NCBI GenBank assembly: GCA_016278265.1 | Contig: JADQCE010000002.1 | Coordinates: 186,001 to 250,000, forward strand | Length of the DNA stretch: 64,000 nucleotides | Origin: Halothiobacillus sp. | GTDB taxonomy: Bacteria > Pseudomonadota > Gammaproteobacteria > Halothiobacillales > Halothiobacillaceae | Direction of reading: 5' to 3' | In this document: in pieces, positions 28,895 through 36,896 of the stretch | Position numbering within the stretch: the stretch's first letter is position 1 | How the letters are laid out: the number at the start of each line of letters is the position of its first letter | Program-made: the position numbers and the translations under genes | The notes under the pieces: model-generated | Told to the model about the DNA's origin: nothing | What the model saw: only the letters and a program-made list of their open reading frames with translations | The model's database searches: none

Positions 28895-29761
28895 TCAGGT
28901 CGGCAGGTCGATCCAGCCGAACAGGACGGCCGCGGCCAGTAGCCAGACATAGAACGAAAAGATCTTCAGCTGGGCGCGGTAGAGGAAATAGACCACCAGC
29001 TTGAGAGAGACGATGCCGACCAGTGCCGAGACCACGAACCCGACCGTCATGGCCATCAGGCTGATGCCATTGAGGCCAAGATCGCCCCACACCTCCAGGC
29101 TCTGTACCAGGGTGGCGGCCAGGATGGTCGGAATGGCCAGAAAGAAGCTGTATTCAGCGGCCCAGCGGCGCTTGAGGCCGGTGAACAGCGAGAACACGAT
29201 GGTCATGGCGCTGCGCGACAGGCCCGGGACCAGCGCGAGGCCCTGCGCCACGCCGATGACGGTCGCCACCTTGGCATTGATGCCCTTGAGGCCGCGCCGT
29301 CGCGGCCCCAGCTTGTCGGTCCACCACAGCAGGATGCCGGTCAAGGTGAGCGTGAAGGCGATCATCACCGGTGTGGCGAACACCTGCTCGAAGGTGGTCT
29401 TGAGCCCGAAGCCGATCACCGCGGTGGCCAGCACCGACAGCATCCCCAGCAGAAACAGACGCACGTAAAGGGGCATGCCCTCGTGCCGGCCCTCGGCCGA
29501 GGCCCAGTGGAGGGCGCCGGTCGCCGCGTTGTGCGAAAAGCGCCACAGGCTGGGCCAGAACACCACCACGATCGAGACCAGGGTGCCGACATGCACCACC
29601 AGGTCGAACAGGATCATCTCGGGGCTGTCCGGCGGCGGCAGGTCATGGCCCTTCTCGATCAGCCAGTGCTGGGTCAGCACCAGGTGGGCTGTCGAGCTGA
29701 CCGGCAGGAACATGAAGATGCCTTGAATGACGCCAAGCAGAGCGGCGATGAGCAGTGTCAC
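28895..29761 (-). CDS. uppP: Undecaprenyl-diphosphatase-like protein (UppP/BacA family), divergent active site
   Basis: 288-residue polytopic membrane protein of the BacA/UppP family, which recycles undecaprenyl pyrophosphate for wall synthesis. About eight TM segments, FLPVSSTAHLVL and PGLSRSAMTI correspond to the two catalytic loops. The usual (E/Q)xxxE motif reads QGIFM here: the second, functionally essential Glu (Glu21 of E. coli BacA) is Met, checked at the codon level. Ser, His and Arg of the other motifs are kept. The start is GTG 29761, preceded by AGGATATCCAC. A strong promoter lies upstream. It may be a specialised paralogue rather than the housekeeping enzyme. Confidence 0.82.
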   Translation of the reverse strand: MTLLIAALLGVIQGIFMFLPVSSTAHLVLTQHWLIEKGHDLPPPDSPEMILFDLVVHVGTLVSIVVVFWPSLWRFSHNAATGALHWASAEGRHEGMPLYVRLFLLGMLSVLATAVIGFGLKTTFEQVFATPVMIAFTLTLTGILLWWTDKLGPRRRGLKGINAKVATVIGVAQGLALVPGLSRSAMTIVFSLFTGLKRRWAAEYSFFLAIPTILAATLVQSLEVWGDLGLNGISLMAMTVGFVVSALVGIVSLKLVVYFLYRAQLKIFSFYVWLLAAAVLFGWIDLPT

Positions 29762-29790
29762 GTGGATATCCTGACGATGGGAAAGCGGTG

Positions 29791-29819
29791 TTTTTACTGC
29801 ACGGGACGGGGGGCGTCAA
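29791..29819 (-). promoter_or_regulatory. Sigma-70 type promoter for the uppP-like gene
   Basis: On the minus strand, -35 TTGACG (complement of 29814-29819), 17-base spacer, -10 TAAAAA (complement of 29791-29796). About 35 bases separate the -10 from the GTG start at 29761. Confidence 0.6.
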
Positions 29820-29980
29820 ATGCTGGCGACTTCTCTGTCATGCGGAGAACAAGTACAGCCCGTATTGCGATGACCACCTGCGGGCAAGGTGCTCTGATGA
29901 GCGTGATCGACTCAGGCTCGGGTGGGATTGGCCGGCAGCCAATCGCGGGGCGTTTTGGATCATGTTGTGCTTGGCGGTCT

Positions 29981-30577
29981 TCAGTCGCTGCGCAAGGGGT
30001 CGATGCCCGCTTCGCGCAGCAGGCGCGCAGTGGCGATCAGCGGCATGCCGAGAATCGCGCTCGGATCGTGGCTGTCCATGCGATCGACCAGGCAGACGCC
30101 AAGGCCTTCCGAGCGCATGCTGCCGGCGCAGTCAAAGGGCCGTTCGATCTCGACATAGCGGGCGATCTCTGTGTTCGTCAGTTCCCGTAGGCGTGCCTCG
30201 ACGGTCTCGTGCCAGTCGAGCCGCCGCCCGTCCGGGCAGGCAACGCTGATCGCCACGTGGAAGGCGATCGCTTCGCCGGCGATCTCGGCGAGTTGGCGGC
30301 AGGCGGTCTCGGCATCGCCGGGCTTGCCGAGGAGGCCGCCACGCCATGACAGCATCTGGTCGGATCCCAGTACCACGGCATCCGGGTGGCGCTCGGCGAC
30401 TCGGGCGGCCTTTGCCCGCGCCAGTCGTCGGCAGGCCTCCTCGGCCGGTTCGTTGGCGGCCAGTGTTTCGTCGATGTCGGCGGGATCGATGGTGTAGGGG
30501 ATCTGCAGTCGGTCGAGCAACTGGCGACGGGTTGCCGAGCCGGAGGCGAGAATGAGGTCTGGTTTATGGTGCGGCAT
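29981..30577 (-). CDS. yceF: Maf-family nucleotide pyrophosphatase, YceF type
   Basis: 198-residue Maf protein that hydrolyses non-canonical or modified nucleoside triphosphates to monophosphates. The N-terminal LILASGSATRRQLL, the central VVLGSDQML and the DCAGSMRSEGLG block are Maf signatures; Asp-Cys-Ala-Gly-Ser is typical of the YceF branch, which prefers 7-methyl-GTP. Divergent from yceD, as in E. coli. ATG 30577 begins MPHHKPDLILASGS. Confidence 0.92.
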   Translation of the reverse strand: MPHHKPDLILASGSATRRQLLDRLQIPYTIDPADIDETLAANEPAEEACRRLARAKAARVAERHPDAVVLGSDQMLSWRGGLLGKPGDAETACRQLAEIAGEAIAFHVAISVACPDGRRLDWHETVEARLRELTNTEIARYVEIERPFDCAGSMRSEGLGVCLVDRMDSHDPSAILGMPLIATARLLREAGIDPLRSD

Positions 30578-30582
30578 TGTGT

Positions 30583-30611
30583 TTGGCGAAAGTGTGAGAA
30601 GCCGGTAAACT
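30583..30611 (+). promoter_or_regulatory. Possible promoter for the yceD-rpmF-plsX-fabH operon
   Basis: TTGGCG, 17-base spacer, TAAACT, in the gap between yceF and yceD. Each hexamer has four matches, so this is a tentative call. Confidence 0.35.
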
Positions 30612-30686
30612 TAGCGGATTAATATTCCCGCTTGCAAGGCCGTTGGCGCCGTGGTGCGTCCCGTCAGCCGGCGCAGGATGTAGCCA

Positions 30687-31253
30687 ATGTCGATAGACGA
30701 CAGTCAGAACGATGCCAAGCAGTTGAGCGTGCCGCTGGACGTGCGCGCCGCGTGCCGGGCGGGCGAGGAGAGGGCTGGTGAGCTGACGCTTTCGGCGCTG
30801 CCCCGCTGTCGCGACATGGCCCCCGAGGACGGTCGGCTGACCTATCGGGTACGTTTCTTCGAGGGCCAGGGGGTCCATCCCCTGTCCGCCGAGATAGGCA
30901 TCGAGGCGTCGTTGGCGCTGGAATGCGCCCGCTGCCGCGAGACAGTGGTGCAGTCGGTCGCTTCGACTTCCCTGTTGAGCTTCGTGTTCAGCGAGGAGCA
31001 GGCCGAACACGTCGACGCCGAGGCCGAGCCGGTGATCCTCGGGCCTGAGGGGCGGGTCAAGCTGCTCGAGCTGATCGAGGACGAACTGCTGATGGCAGTG
31101 CCCCTGATGCCGGTGCATGAAACAGCCTGTGGGCCGATTCCGCCCGATCGGCCTTACGAGTCGGGTCAGTTGGCCGAGCCGGTCGACGAGGACGGCGACG
31201 ACAATCCCTTCGCGGCCTTGGCCGCATTGAAGAAGGGGCCGGGAAAAGATTGA
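30687..31253 (+). CDS. yceD: YceD family (DUF177) 23S rRNA accumulation protein
   Basis: 188-residue DUF177 protein. Conserved CARC motif (LECARCRETV, a possible zinc or iron knuckle) and the C-terminal DDNPFAALAALK, which is the typical last segment. YceD lies upstream of rpmF throughout proteobacteria and affects 23S rRNA accumulation. ATG 30687 lies 110 bases after the divergent yceF start. Confidence 0.92.
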   Translation: MSIDDSQNDAKQLSVPLDVRAACRAGEERAGELTLSALPRCRDMAPEDGRLTYRVRFFEGQGVHPLSAEIGIEASLALECARCRETVVQSVASTSLLSFVFSEEQAEHVDAEAEPVILGPEGRVKLLELIEDELLMAVPLMPVHETACGPIPPDRPYESGQLAEPVDEDGDDNPFAALAALKKGPGKD

Positions 31254-31366
31254 ACCCAAGGGCGAATGAATTCGTGTCGTGGCGAGAGTGCCGCGACTGA
31301 AAAGGAAACGTTGAAAACCAGCAGGCGCGCCGCGGCGCGTCTTGATCATTTTGGAGGTAGAAAACC

Positions 31367-31552
31367 ATGGCCGTACAGCAGAACAAGGTTAGCCGCGCCA
31401 AGCGCGACTCCCGCCGCGCCCACGACAGCCTGAAGAACACCCAGCTGTCCATCGACCCGACCAGCGGCGAGACTCATCGTCGTCACCACATCACCCCGGA
31501 CGGTTTCTACCGTGGGCGTCGCGTGGTCACGAAGTCGGGCGACAACGCCTGA
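31367..31552 (+). CDS. rpmF: 50S ribosomal protein L32
   Basis: 61-residue L32, a 23S-rRNA-binding protein near the peptidyl-transferase region. [20 protein letters not shown] and the C-terminal [16 protein letters not shown] are diagnostic; there is no zinc-binding CxxC, so it is the metal-free form common in gammaproteobacteria. A strong GGAGG ribosome site lies 7-8 bases before ATG 31367. It sits between yceD and plsX, the standard order. Confidence 0.97.
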   Translation: MAVQQNKVSRAKRDSRRAHDSLKNTQLSIDPTSGETHRRHHITPDGFYRGRRVVTKSGDNA

Positions 31553-31573
31553 TTTCCTTCTCCGAATGCCTGC

Positions 31574-31634
31574 GTGCCGCCCGCTTGCCGGGCGGCACGG
31601 CCTGCCCGTGCCGGCTTGTCGGTGATTCGGGCAG
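31574..31634 (+). promoter_or_regulatory. Intercistronic stem-loops between rpmF and plsX
   Basis: A perfect 10-bp stem GTGCCGCCCG / CGGGCGGCAC with a 5-base loop (31574-31598) is followed by a second pair CTGCCCG (31602-31608) / CGGGCAG (31628-31634). No T-run follows, so full termination is unlikely. Such elements often set unequal protein levels by partial termination or mRNA end protection. Confidence 0.5.
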
Positions 31635-31673
31635 CGTCGTCACGCGCGGGCTTCCCGCGGGCAAGGGGCATCG

Positions 31674-32696
31674 ATGACTAGTCAGATCGCAATTGACGTA
31701 ATGGGCGGCGATCACGGGCCGGAGGTGACGGTCCGTGCCGCTGCCCGTTTTCTGTCGCGTCACCCGTCGGCCGGGCTGTTGCTGGTCGGCGACCAGGCCA
31801 CGATCGAGCGGTACCTGGCCGACGAGACCGGGGTCGACCGTGACCGGATCGAGATCGTCCACGCCGATCAGGTGGTGGCGATGGACGAATCACCGGCGGT
31901 CGCCCTGCGGTCCAAGAAGTCCTCATCGATGCGCTTGGCGATCGATCTGGTCAAGGACGGTCGAGCACAGGCCGCGGTCAGTGCCGGCAATACCGGCGCG
32001 TTGATGGCCACGGCCAAGTTCGTGCTCAAGACCCTGCCGGGGATCGAGCGGCCGGCCATCTGCACCGCGCTGCCCAACGTGTCCGGGCACACCCATGTGC
32101 TCGACCTCGGAGCGAACGTCGACTGCGACGCCGAACACCTGTTCCAGTTCGCGGTCATGGGTTCGGTGTTGGTCGAGGCCTTTGACGACAATCCCTCACC
32201 GCGCGTCGGCCTGCTTAATGTCGGTGCCGAAGCGATGAAGGGCAACGATACCGTCAAGGGCGCTGCCGAACGACTCCAGACGGGGCCGGTGAACTACATC
32301 GGCTTCGTCGAGGGCGACGACATCTACAAAGGTGGCGTCGACGTGGTGGTCTGTGACGGCTTTGTCGGCAACGTCGCGCTCAAGAGCAGCGAGGGGGTGG
32401 CGAAGATGATCAGCCACTTCCTGCGCCAGGAATTCAAGCGGGACATCTTCTCTCGCCTCGCCGCGCTGATGGCGATGCCGGTGCTTTCACGCCTGAAAAA
32501 GCGTGTCGATCCCGGCCGCTACAACGGCGCCAGCCTGCTCGGCCTGCAGGGCATCGTTATCAAGAGCCACGGCGGTGCCGGTGTCGAGGCCTTCGGCAAC
32601 GCGCTCGACGTGGCGCTGCGCGAAATCGAGAAGGACGTGCCGCGTCGAATCGACCAGCGCCTGGAGACATTGCTGCAGGAGCGCTCTGACGGATGA
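31674..32696 (+). CDS. plsX: Phosphate acyltransferase PlsX
   Basis: 340-residue PlsX, a peripheral membrane enzyme that converts acyl-ACP and phosphate to acyl-phosphate for phospholipid synthesis. N-terminal [27 protein letters not shown] and [16 protein letters not shown] are family motifs. ATG 31674 follows the structured rpmF-plsX gap. Its stop overlaps the fabH start in ATGA, so the two are coupled. Confidence 0.96.
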   Translation: MTSQIAIDVMGGDHGPEVTVRAAARFLSRHPSAGLLLVGDQATIERYLADETGVDRDRIEIVHADQVVAMDESPAVALRSKKSSSMRLAIDLVKDGRAQAAVSAGNTGALMATAKFVLKTLPGIERPAICTALPNVSGHTHVLDLGANVDCDAEHLFQFAVMGSVLVEAFDDNPSPRVGLLNVGAEAMKGNDTVKGAAERLQTGPVNYIGFVEGDDIYKGGVDVVVCDGFVGNVALKSSEGVAKMISHFLRQEFKRDIFSRLAALMAMPVLSRLKKRVDPGRYNGASLLGLQGIVIKSHGGAGVEAFGNALDVALREIEKDVPRRIDQRLETLLQERSDG

Positions 32697-33667
32697 TTCA
32701 TTCGCGCATCACTGGCACCGGCAGCTATCTCCCCGAGCGGGTCATGACCAATCATGACATCGAGCAGATCGTCGATACCTCGGATGCCTGGATCCGCGAG
32801 CGTACTGGCATCGAGCAGCGTCATATCGCCGCCGAGGGCCAGTTGACCTCCGATCTGGCCGAGCCCGCGGCGCGACGAGCGCTCGAAGCCGCCGGCCGCG
32901 TGCCCGAGGAAGTCGATCTGATCATCGTGGCGACCACCACGCCCGATCGCACCTTCCCCTCTACCGCTTGCCTGCTGCAACAGAAGCTTGGTATTCACGG
33001 GCCGCCGGCGTTCGACGTCCAGGCAGTCTGCACCGGTTTCGTTTACGCGCTGTCGGTCGCGGACAAGTTCATCAAGACCGGGGCGGCCCGCTGCGCCCTG
33101 GTCGTCGGAGCGGAGACGCTCTCGCGCATCGTCAACTGGTCGGACCGCAACACCTGCGTGCTGTTCGCCGACGGCGCCGGCGCGGTGGTGCTGGAGGCCT
33201 CGGACGAACCGGGCATCATCCGCACCGACATCCATGCCGATGGCAGTTATGAATCGCTGCTGACCACCGCTAGGCCTGATCCCGAAACCACCGACCCGGA
33301 GCGGCTCGCCGACGGCACCGCCTTCATCGAGATGCGCGGCAACGAGGTCTTCCGCATGGCGGTCAATACCCTGGGGCGTATCGCCGACCAGACCGTCGAG
33401 GCCGCTGGCATGACCGCCAGGGATATCGACTGGCTAGTGCCGCACCAGGCGAACGTTCGCATCATCCAGGCCACGGCGCGCAAGTTGGGCCTGTCGATGG
33501 ACCGGGTGGTGGTGACCGTCGATCGGCACGGAAACACCTCGGCGGCCTCCGTGCCGCTGGCTCTTGATGTGGCCGTCCGTGACGGGCGCATCAAGCGCGG
33601 CGATGTGATCCTCACCGAGGCCTTTGGTGGCGGATTTACCTGGGGCTCGGCGCTGCTGCGCTACTGA
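32693..33667 (+). CDS. fabH: Beta-ketoacyl-ACP synthase III
   Basis: 324-residue FabH, which starts type II fatty-acid synthesis by condensing acetyl-CoA (or a similar primer) with malonyl-ACP. The catalytic triad is complete: Cys113 in DVQAVCTGF, His251 in VPHQANVRI, and Asn281 in [12 protein letters not shown] 32693 overlaps the plsX stop. Length matches E. coli (317). fabD, fabG and acpP are not seen; the next gene is unrelated (CYTH). Confidence 0.97.
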   Translation: MIHSRITGTGSYLPERVMTNHDIEQIVDTSDAWIRERTGIEQRHIAAEGQLTSDLAEPAARRALEAAGRVPEEVDLIIVATTTPDRTFPSTACLLQQKLGIHGPPAFDVQAVCTGFVYALSVADKFIKTGAARCALVVGAETLSRIVNWSDRNTCVLFADGAGAVVLEASDEPGIIRTDIHADGSYESLLTTARPDPETTDPERLADGTAFIEMRGNEVFRMAVNTLGRIADQTVEAAGMTARDIDWLVPHQANVRIIQATARKLGLSMDRVVVTVDRHGNTSAASVPLALDVAVRDGRIKRGDVILTEAFGGGFTWGSALLRY

Positions 33668-33694
33668 TCCGCTTTCGACCTTCCGGAGACGCGA

Positions 33695-34162
33695 ATGGCC
33701 AAGGAAATCGAACGCAAGTTCCTGCTGGCCAGCGAGGCCTGGCGCAACGAGATCGAGCGTTCCGAACGCATGGTCCAAGGCTATCTCAACGACCAGGGGC
33801 CAGTGTCGGTGCGTGCCCGCATCGCCGGCAGCCGTGCCTGGTTGAACATCAAGAGCCGGACCCTCGGGATTTCGCGTGACGAATTCGAGTACGAGATCCC
33901 CCTGGTGGATGCCGAGCGGATGCTCGATCACCTGACCACGGGGCCCGTGATCGACAAGACCCGGCATTTCGTCCCGCGCGACGGCCTGTTGTGGGAGATC
34001 GACGAGTTCCACGGCGAGAACGACGGCTTGATCGTCGCGGAGGTGGAGCTCGAACACGTCGATCAGCCGTTTCCCCACCCGGCGTGGTTGGGCGAAGAGG
34101 TGTCGCATGACGCCAGGTACTACAACGTTTCGCTGGTTAAAAATCCCTACAGTCAGTGGTAA
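33695..34162 (+). CDS. CYTH-domain triphosphate tunnel metalloenzyme
   Basis: 155-residue single-domain CYTH protein. The signature ExExK is at E4-I5-E6-R7-K8, and further tunnel strands read VSVRARIAG, WLNIKSRTLGISRDEFEYEIP and LWEIDEFHGENDGLIVAEVELE. The short size and strands resemble Nitrosomonas/Clostridium TTMs that hydrolyse tripolyphosphate rather than adenylate cyclase. ATG 33695 has an adequate CGGAGACGCGA ribosome site. It sits 27 bases after fabH and may be read through from it. Confidence 0.85.
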   Translation: MAKEIERKFLLASEAWRNEIERSERMVQGYLNDQGPVSVRARIAGSRAWLNIKSRTLGISRDEFEYEIPLVDAERMLDHLTTGPVIDKTRHFVPRDGLLWEIDEFHGENDGLIVAEVELEHVDQPFPHPAWLGEEVSHDARYYNVSLVKNPYSQW

Positions 34163-34313
34163 ATTGCCGGCTGATCGGCACCACCCCCGGGGTGGTGTCT
34201 AACGTGACACTGGCTGGCAGGCTTCGCGTTGTTGCCGGGCGGGTCGTCTGCATGACAGGACGCTCGGTGAGGAATCGACACGAGCTTGTTCGCACCAAGA
34301 CAAAGGGCTGCCG

Positions 34314-34952
34314 ATGATTCGGGTCATGATTGTTGATGATCACACGATGGTGCGCGCCGCGATCAGTCACCTGATCGGCGGGGTGCGAGACATCGAGGTG
34401 GTCGCCGAGGCCGACAGCGGTGAGCGTGCCCTGGAGACGTTGCGCTCGGAGGCGATCGACGCGATCCTCTGCGATATCCACATGCCCGGCATGGGGGGCT
34501 ACGAGTGCCTCAAGCGCGCCCATCAGGCCCACCCGCGCCTCGGTCTGGTTGCCCTGACCGCCGAGGCCGACGTCACGCTGGCGCGCCAGGTGCTCGACTG
34601 CGGCGTGCACGCCTACGTCACCAAGGATGCCGATCCCGACGAGTTGATCAGCGCCATCCGCAAGGCCGCCGAGGGCAAGCGCTACGTCTCCAGCCGCATC
34701 GCCCAGGAGATCGCGCTGCAGAACGGCCGTACCGAGGAAGACCCCTTCGAGGTGCTGTCCGGCCGCGAGCAGCAGGTGCTGCGCATGATCCTTGACGGCA
34801 AAAACAACACCCTGATCGCCGAGGCGCTCTGCGTCAGTCCCAAGACGATCAGCACCTACCGCGCCCGCATCCACGAGAAACTCGGCGTCAGCACCGATAT
34901 CGACTTGTTGCGACTGGCAGTCAAGGCCGGTCGCACGGTCCTCTCCGCCTGA
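34314..34952 (+). CDS. uvrY: Response regulator GacA/UvrY
   Basis: 212-residue NarL-type response regulator: a receiver domain (about 1-120) with Asp54 as phosphoacceptor (LCDIHMPG), Asp8/Asp9 and Lys104 region (YVTKDA), followed by a LuxR-type HTH (about 145-205, LSGREQQVLRMILDGKNNTLIAEALCVSPKTISTYRARI). Direct neighbour uvrC downstream identifies it as the GacA/UvrY regulator, which activates CsrB/RsmZ-type small RNAs. The cognate sensor BarA/GacS is not in the window. ATG 34314 follows AAGGGCTGCCG. Confidence 0.93.
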   Translation: MIRVMIVDDHTMVRAAISHLIGGVRDIEVVAEADSGERALETLRSEAIDAILCDIHMPGMGGYECLKRAHQAHPRLGLVALTAEADVTLARQVLDCGVHAYVTKDADPDELISAIRKAAEGKRYVSSRIAQEIALQNGRTEEDPFEVLSGREQQVLRMILDGKNNTLIAEALCVSPKTISTYRARIHEKLGVSTDIDLLRLAVKAGRTVLSA

Positions 34953-34968
34953 TCCTCCTCACGCTCCG

Positions 34969-36810
34969 ATGACCGACCGGTTTGATGCCAAGGCCTTCCT
35001 GGCCTCCGTGACCGAGCGCCCCGGCGTCTACCGTTTCCTCAATGCCGACGGCGAGATCCTTTACGTCGGCAAGGCGCGCAATCTCAAGAATCGCTTGTCC
35101 AGTTATTTCCGCGGCACGCCGGCGGCGATCAAGACCCGACGGCTGGTCGAGCAGGTGCATGAGGTCGAGATCACCACCACCCAGACCGAGGCCGAGGCAC
35201 TGCTCCTGGAGAGCAACCTGATCAAGGCCCACCGGCCGCGCTACAACGTCCTGCTGCGCGACGACAAGAGCTACCCCTGGATCTACGTCTCGACCAACGA
35301 CCGCTTCCCGCGACTGGCCTATCACCGCGGCTCGCGCAAGCGCCCGGGGCGCTATTTCGGCCCCTATCCGTCGGCAGGCGCGGTGCGCGAGACGCTCAAC
35401 CTGCTCGAGAAGATGTTCAAGGTGCGCCAGTGCGAGGACAGCGTCTTCAAGAACCGCTCGCGCCCCTGCCTGCAGTACCAGATCGAGCGCTGCAAGGCCC
35501 CGTGTGTGGATTTCGTCGAGGAGGCAGAATATCGCCAGGACGTCGAGGACACTATGGCTTTCCTGTCGGGGCGCAGCCAGAGGCTGACCGATGACCTGGT
35601 GGCTCGCATGGAGCGTGCCGCCGAGGCGCTGGATTTCGAGGCCGCCGCCGCCCTGCGGGACCAGATCGGCATGCTGCGCGCGGTCAGTCAGCAGCAGGGC
35701 ATCACCGGCATGTCGGGGGATGCGGACGTGATCGCGCAAATCAGCGAGCAGGGTGCCACCGCCGTGGGCGTGGCCACCATCCGCGATGGCCGTCACCTGG
35801 GCACCCGTCATTTTTTTCCGGACGTGCCGGCCGACGCCGATCCGGCCGAGGTGATCAACGGTTTTCTGGGGCTCTATTACAGCGACCGCGACCTGCCGAG
35901 GCGCATCCTCTGCGACCACCTCCCCGAAGACGCCGAGTGGTTGGCCGGGGTGTTTGCCGAGCAGGCCGGTCATCGCGTCGAGTTGCTGGTGCCGCGACGC
36001 GGCAAGGCGAAGGCCTGGTTGGAGGACACTCGCGAGAACGCCCGCATCGCGCTGGCCGAGCGGCTAGTCAGTCGCCGCGGCCTGACGCGTCGGTTCGAGG
36101 CCCTGGGCGAGTGGCTCGCCATGGAGCAGATCGAACGGATCGAGTGTTTCGACATCTCCCATACCCAGGGCGAGTTGACGGTGGCATCGTGCGTGGTGTT
36201 CGGCCCGGAGGGGCCGCGCAAGGACCAGTATCGTCGCTATCACATCGAGGGTGTCGCCCCGGGGGATGACTACGCCGCCATGCATCAGGCCCTGACGCGG
36301 CGTTTCGATCGTGCGGTGCGCGAGTCCGGCGTGCTGCCGGACGTGCTGCTGATCGATGGCGGTAAGGGGCAACTCGCCCAGGCCATCGATGTGCTGGCCG
36401 AGCGCGATCTTTCTGATCGCGTGCGGGTGATCGGCGTGGCCAAGGGGCCGGAGCGCCGGCCGGGCGAGGAAAGCCTGATCCAGCCACTGGTCGGCTCCCC
36501 GGGGCTGTACGTCGAGGACCATCTGAGCCCGCACGATCCGGCCTTGCACCTGATCCAGCAGGTGCGCGACGAGGCGCACCGCTTTGCGATCACGGGTCAC
36601 CGGGCCAGGCGGCAGAAGGCGCGCACGCAGTCAGATCTCGAGCGCATCCCCGGCGTTGGTGGCAAGCGGCGCCAGGCGCTCCTGAAGCACTTCGGCGGCA
36701 TCCGTGGACTCAAGGGGGCGAGCATCGCCGAACTGGCCAAGGTGCCCGGTGTCTCGCCCACGCTTGCCACCCGCATCCACGAATGGTTTCACGAGGGCGG
36801 CGAGAGCTGA
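34969..36810 (+). CDS. uvrC: Excinuclease ABC subunit C
   Basis: 613-residue UvrC, which makes the two incisions in nucleotide excision repair. The N-terminal GIY-YIG nuclease (GVYRFLNADGEILYVGKARNLKNRLSSYF), a UVR motif (around 200-235), the RNase H-like C-terminal nuclease (ECFDISHTQGE, LLIDGGKGQL) and a C-terminal helix-hairpin-helix pair are all in place. ATG 34969 is 16 bases after the gacA stop. The gacA-uvrC pair is typical of gammaproteobacteria. Confidence 0.96.
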   Translation: MTDRFDAKAFLASVTERPGVYRFLNADGEILYVGKARNLKNRLSSYFRGTPAAIKTRRLVEQVHEVEITTTQTEAEALLLESNLIKAHRPRYNVLLRDDKSYPWIYVSTNDRFPRLAYHRGSRKRPGRYFGPYPSAGAVRETLNLLEKMFKVRQCEDSVFKNRSRPCLQYQIERCKAPCVDFVEEAEYRQDVEDTMAFLSGRSQRLTDDLVARMERAAEALDFEAAAALRDQIGMLRAVSQQQGITGMSGDADVIAQISEQGATAVGVATIRDGRHLGTRHFFPDVPADADPAEVINGFLGLYYSDRDLPRRILCDHLPEDAEWLAGVFAEQAGHRVELLVPRRGKAKAWLEDTRENARIALAERLVSRRGLTRRFEALGEWLAMEQIERIECFDISHTQGELTVASCVVFGPEGPRKDQYRRYHIEGVAPGDDYAAMHQALTRRFDRAVRESGVLPDVLLIDGGKGQLAQAIDVLAERDLSDRVRVIGVAKGPERRPGEESLIQPLVGSPGLYVEDHLSPHDPALHLIQQVRDEAHRFAITGHRARRQKARTQSDLERIPGVGGKRRQALLKHFGGIRGLKGASIAELAKVPGVSPTLATRIHEWFHEGGES

Positions 36811-36896
36811 TTCGGCCTCGCTGGGTCGGGCCTGGGTTCGCCTCACGGGCGTTTGTCCGCGTTTTCCTTTGCTAGGCTTGCTGCCGTTACCGTCCC

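Noticed and set aside
34179-34197. Hairpin CACCACCCC/GGGGTGGTG after the CYTH gene as terminator
   Set aside because: Loop would be too small for the full stem, and no T-run follows.
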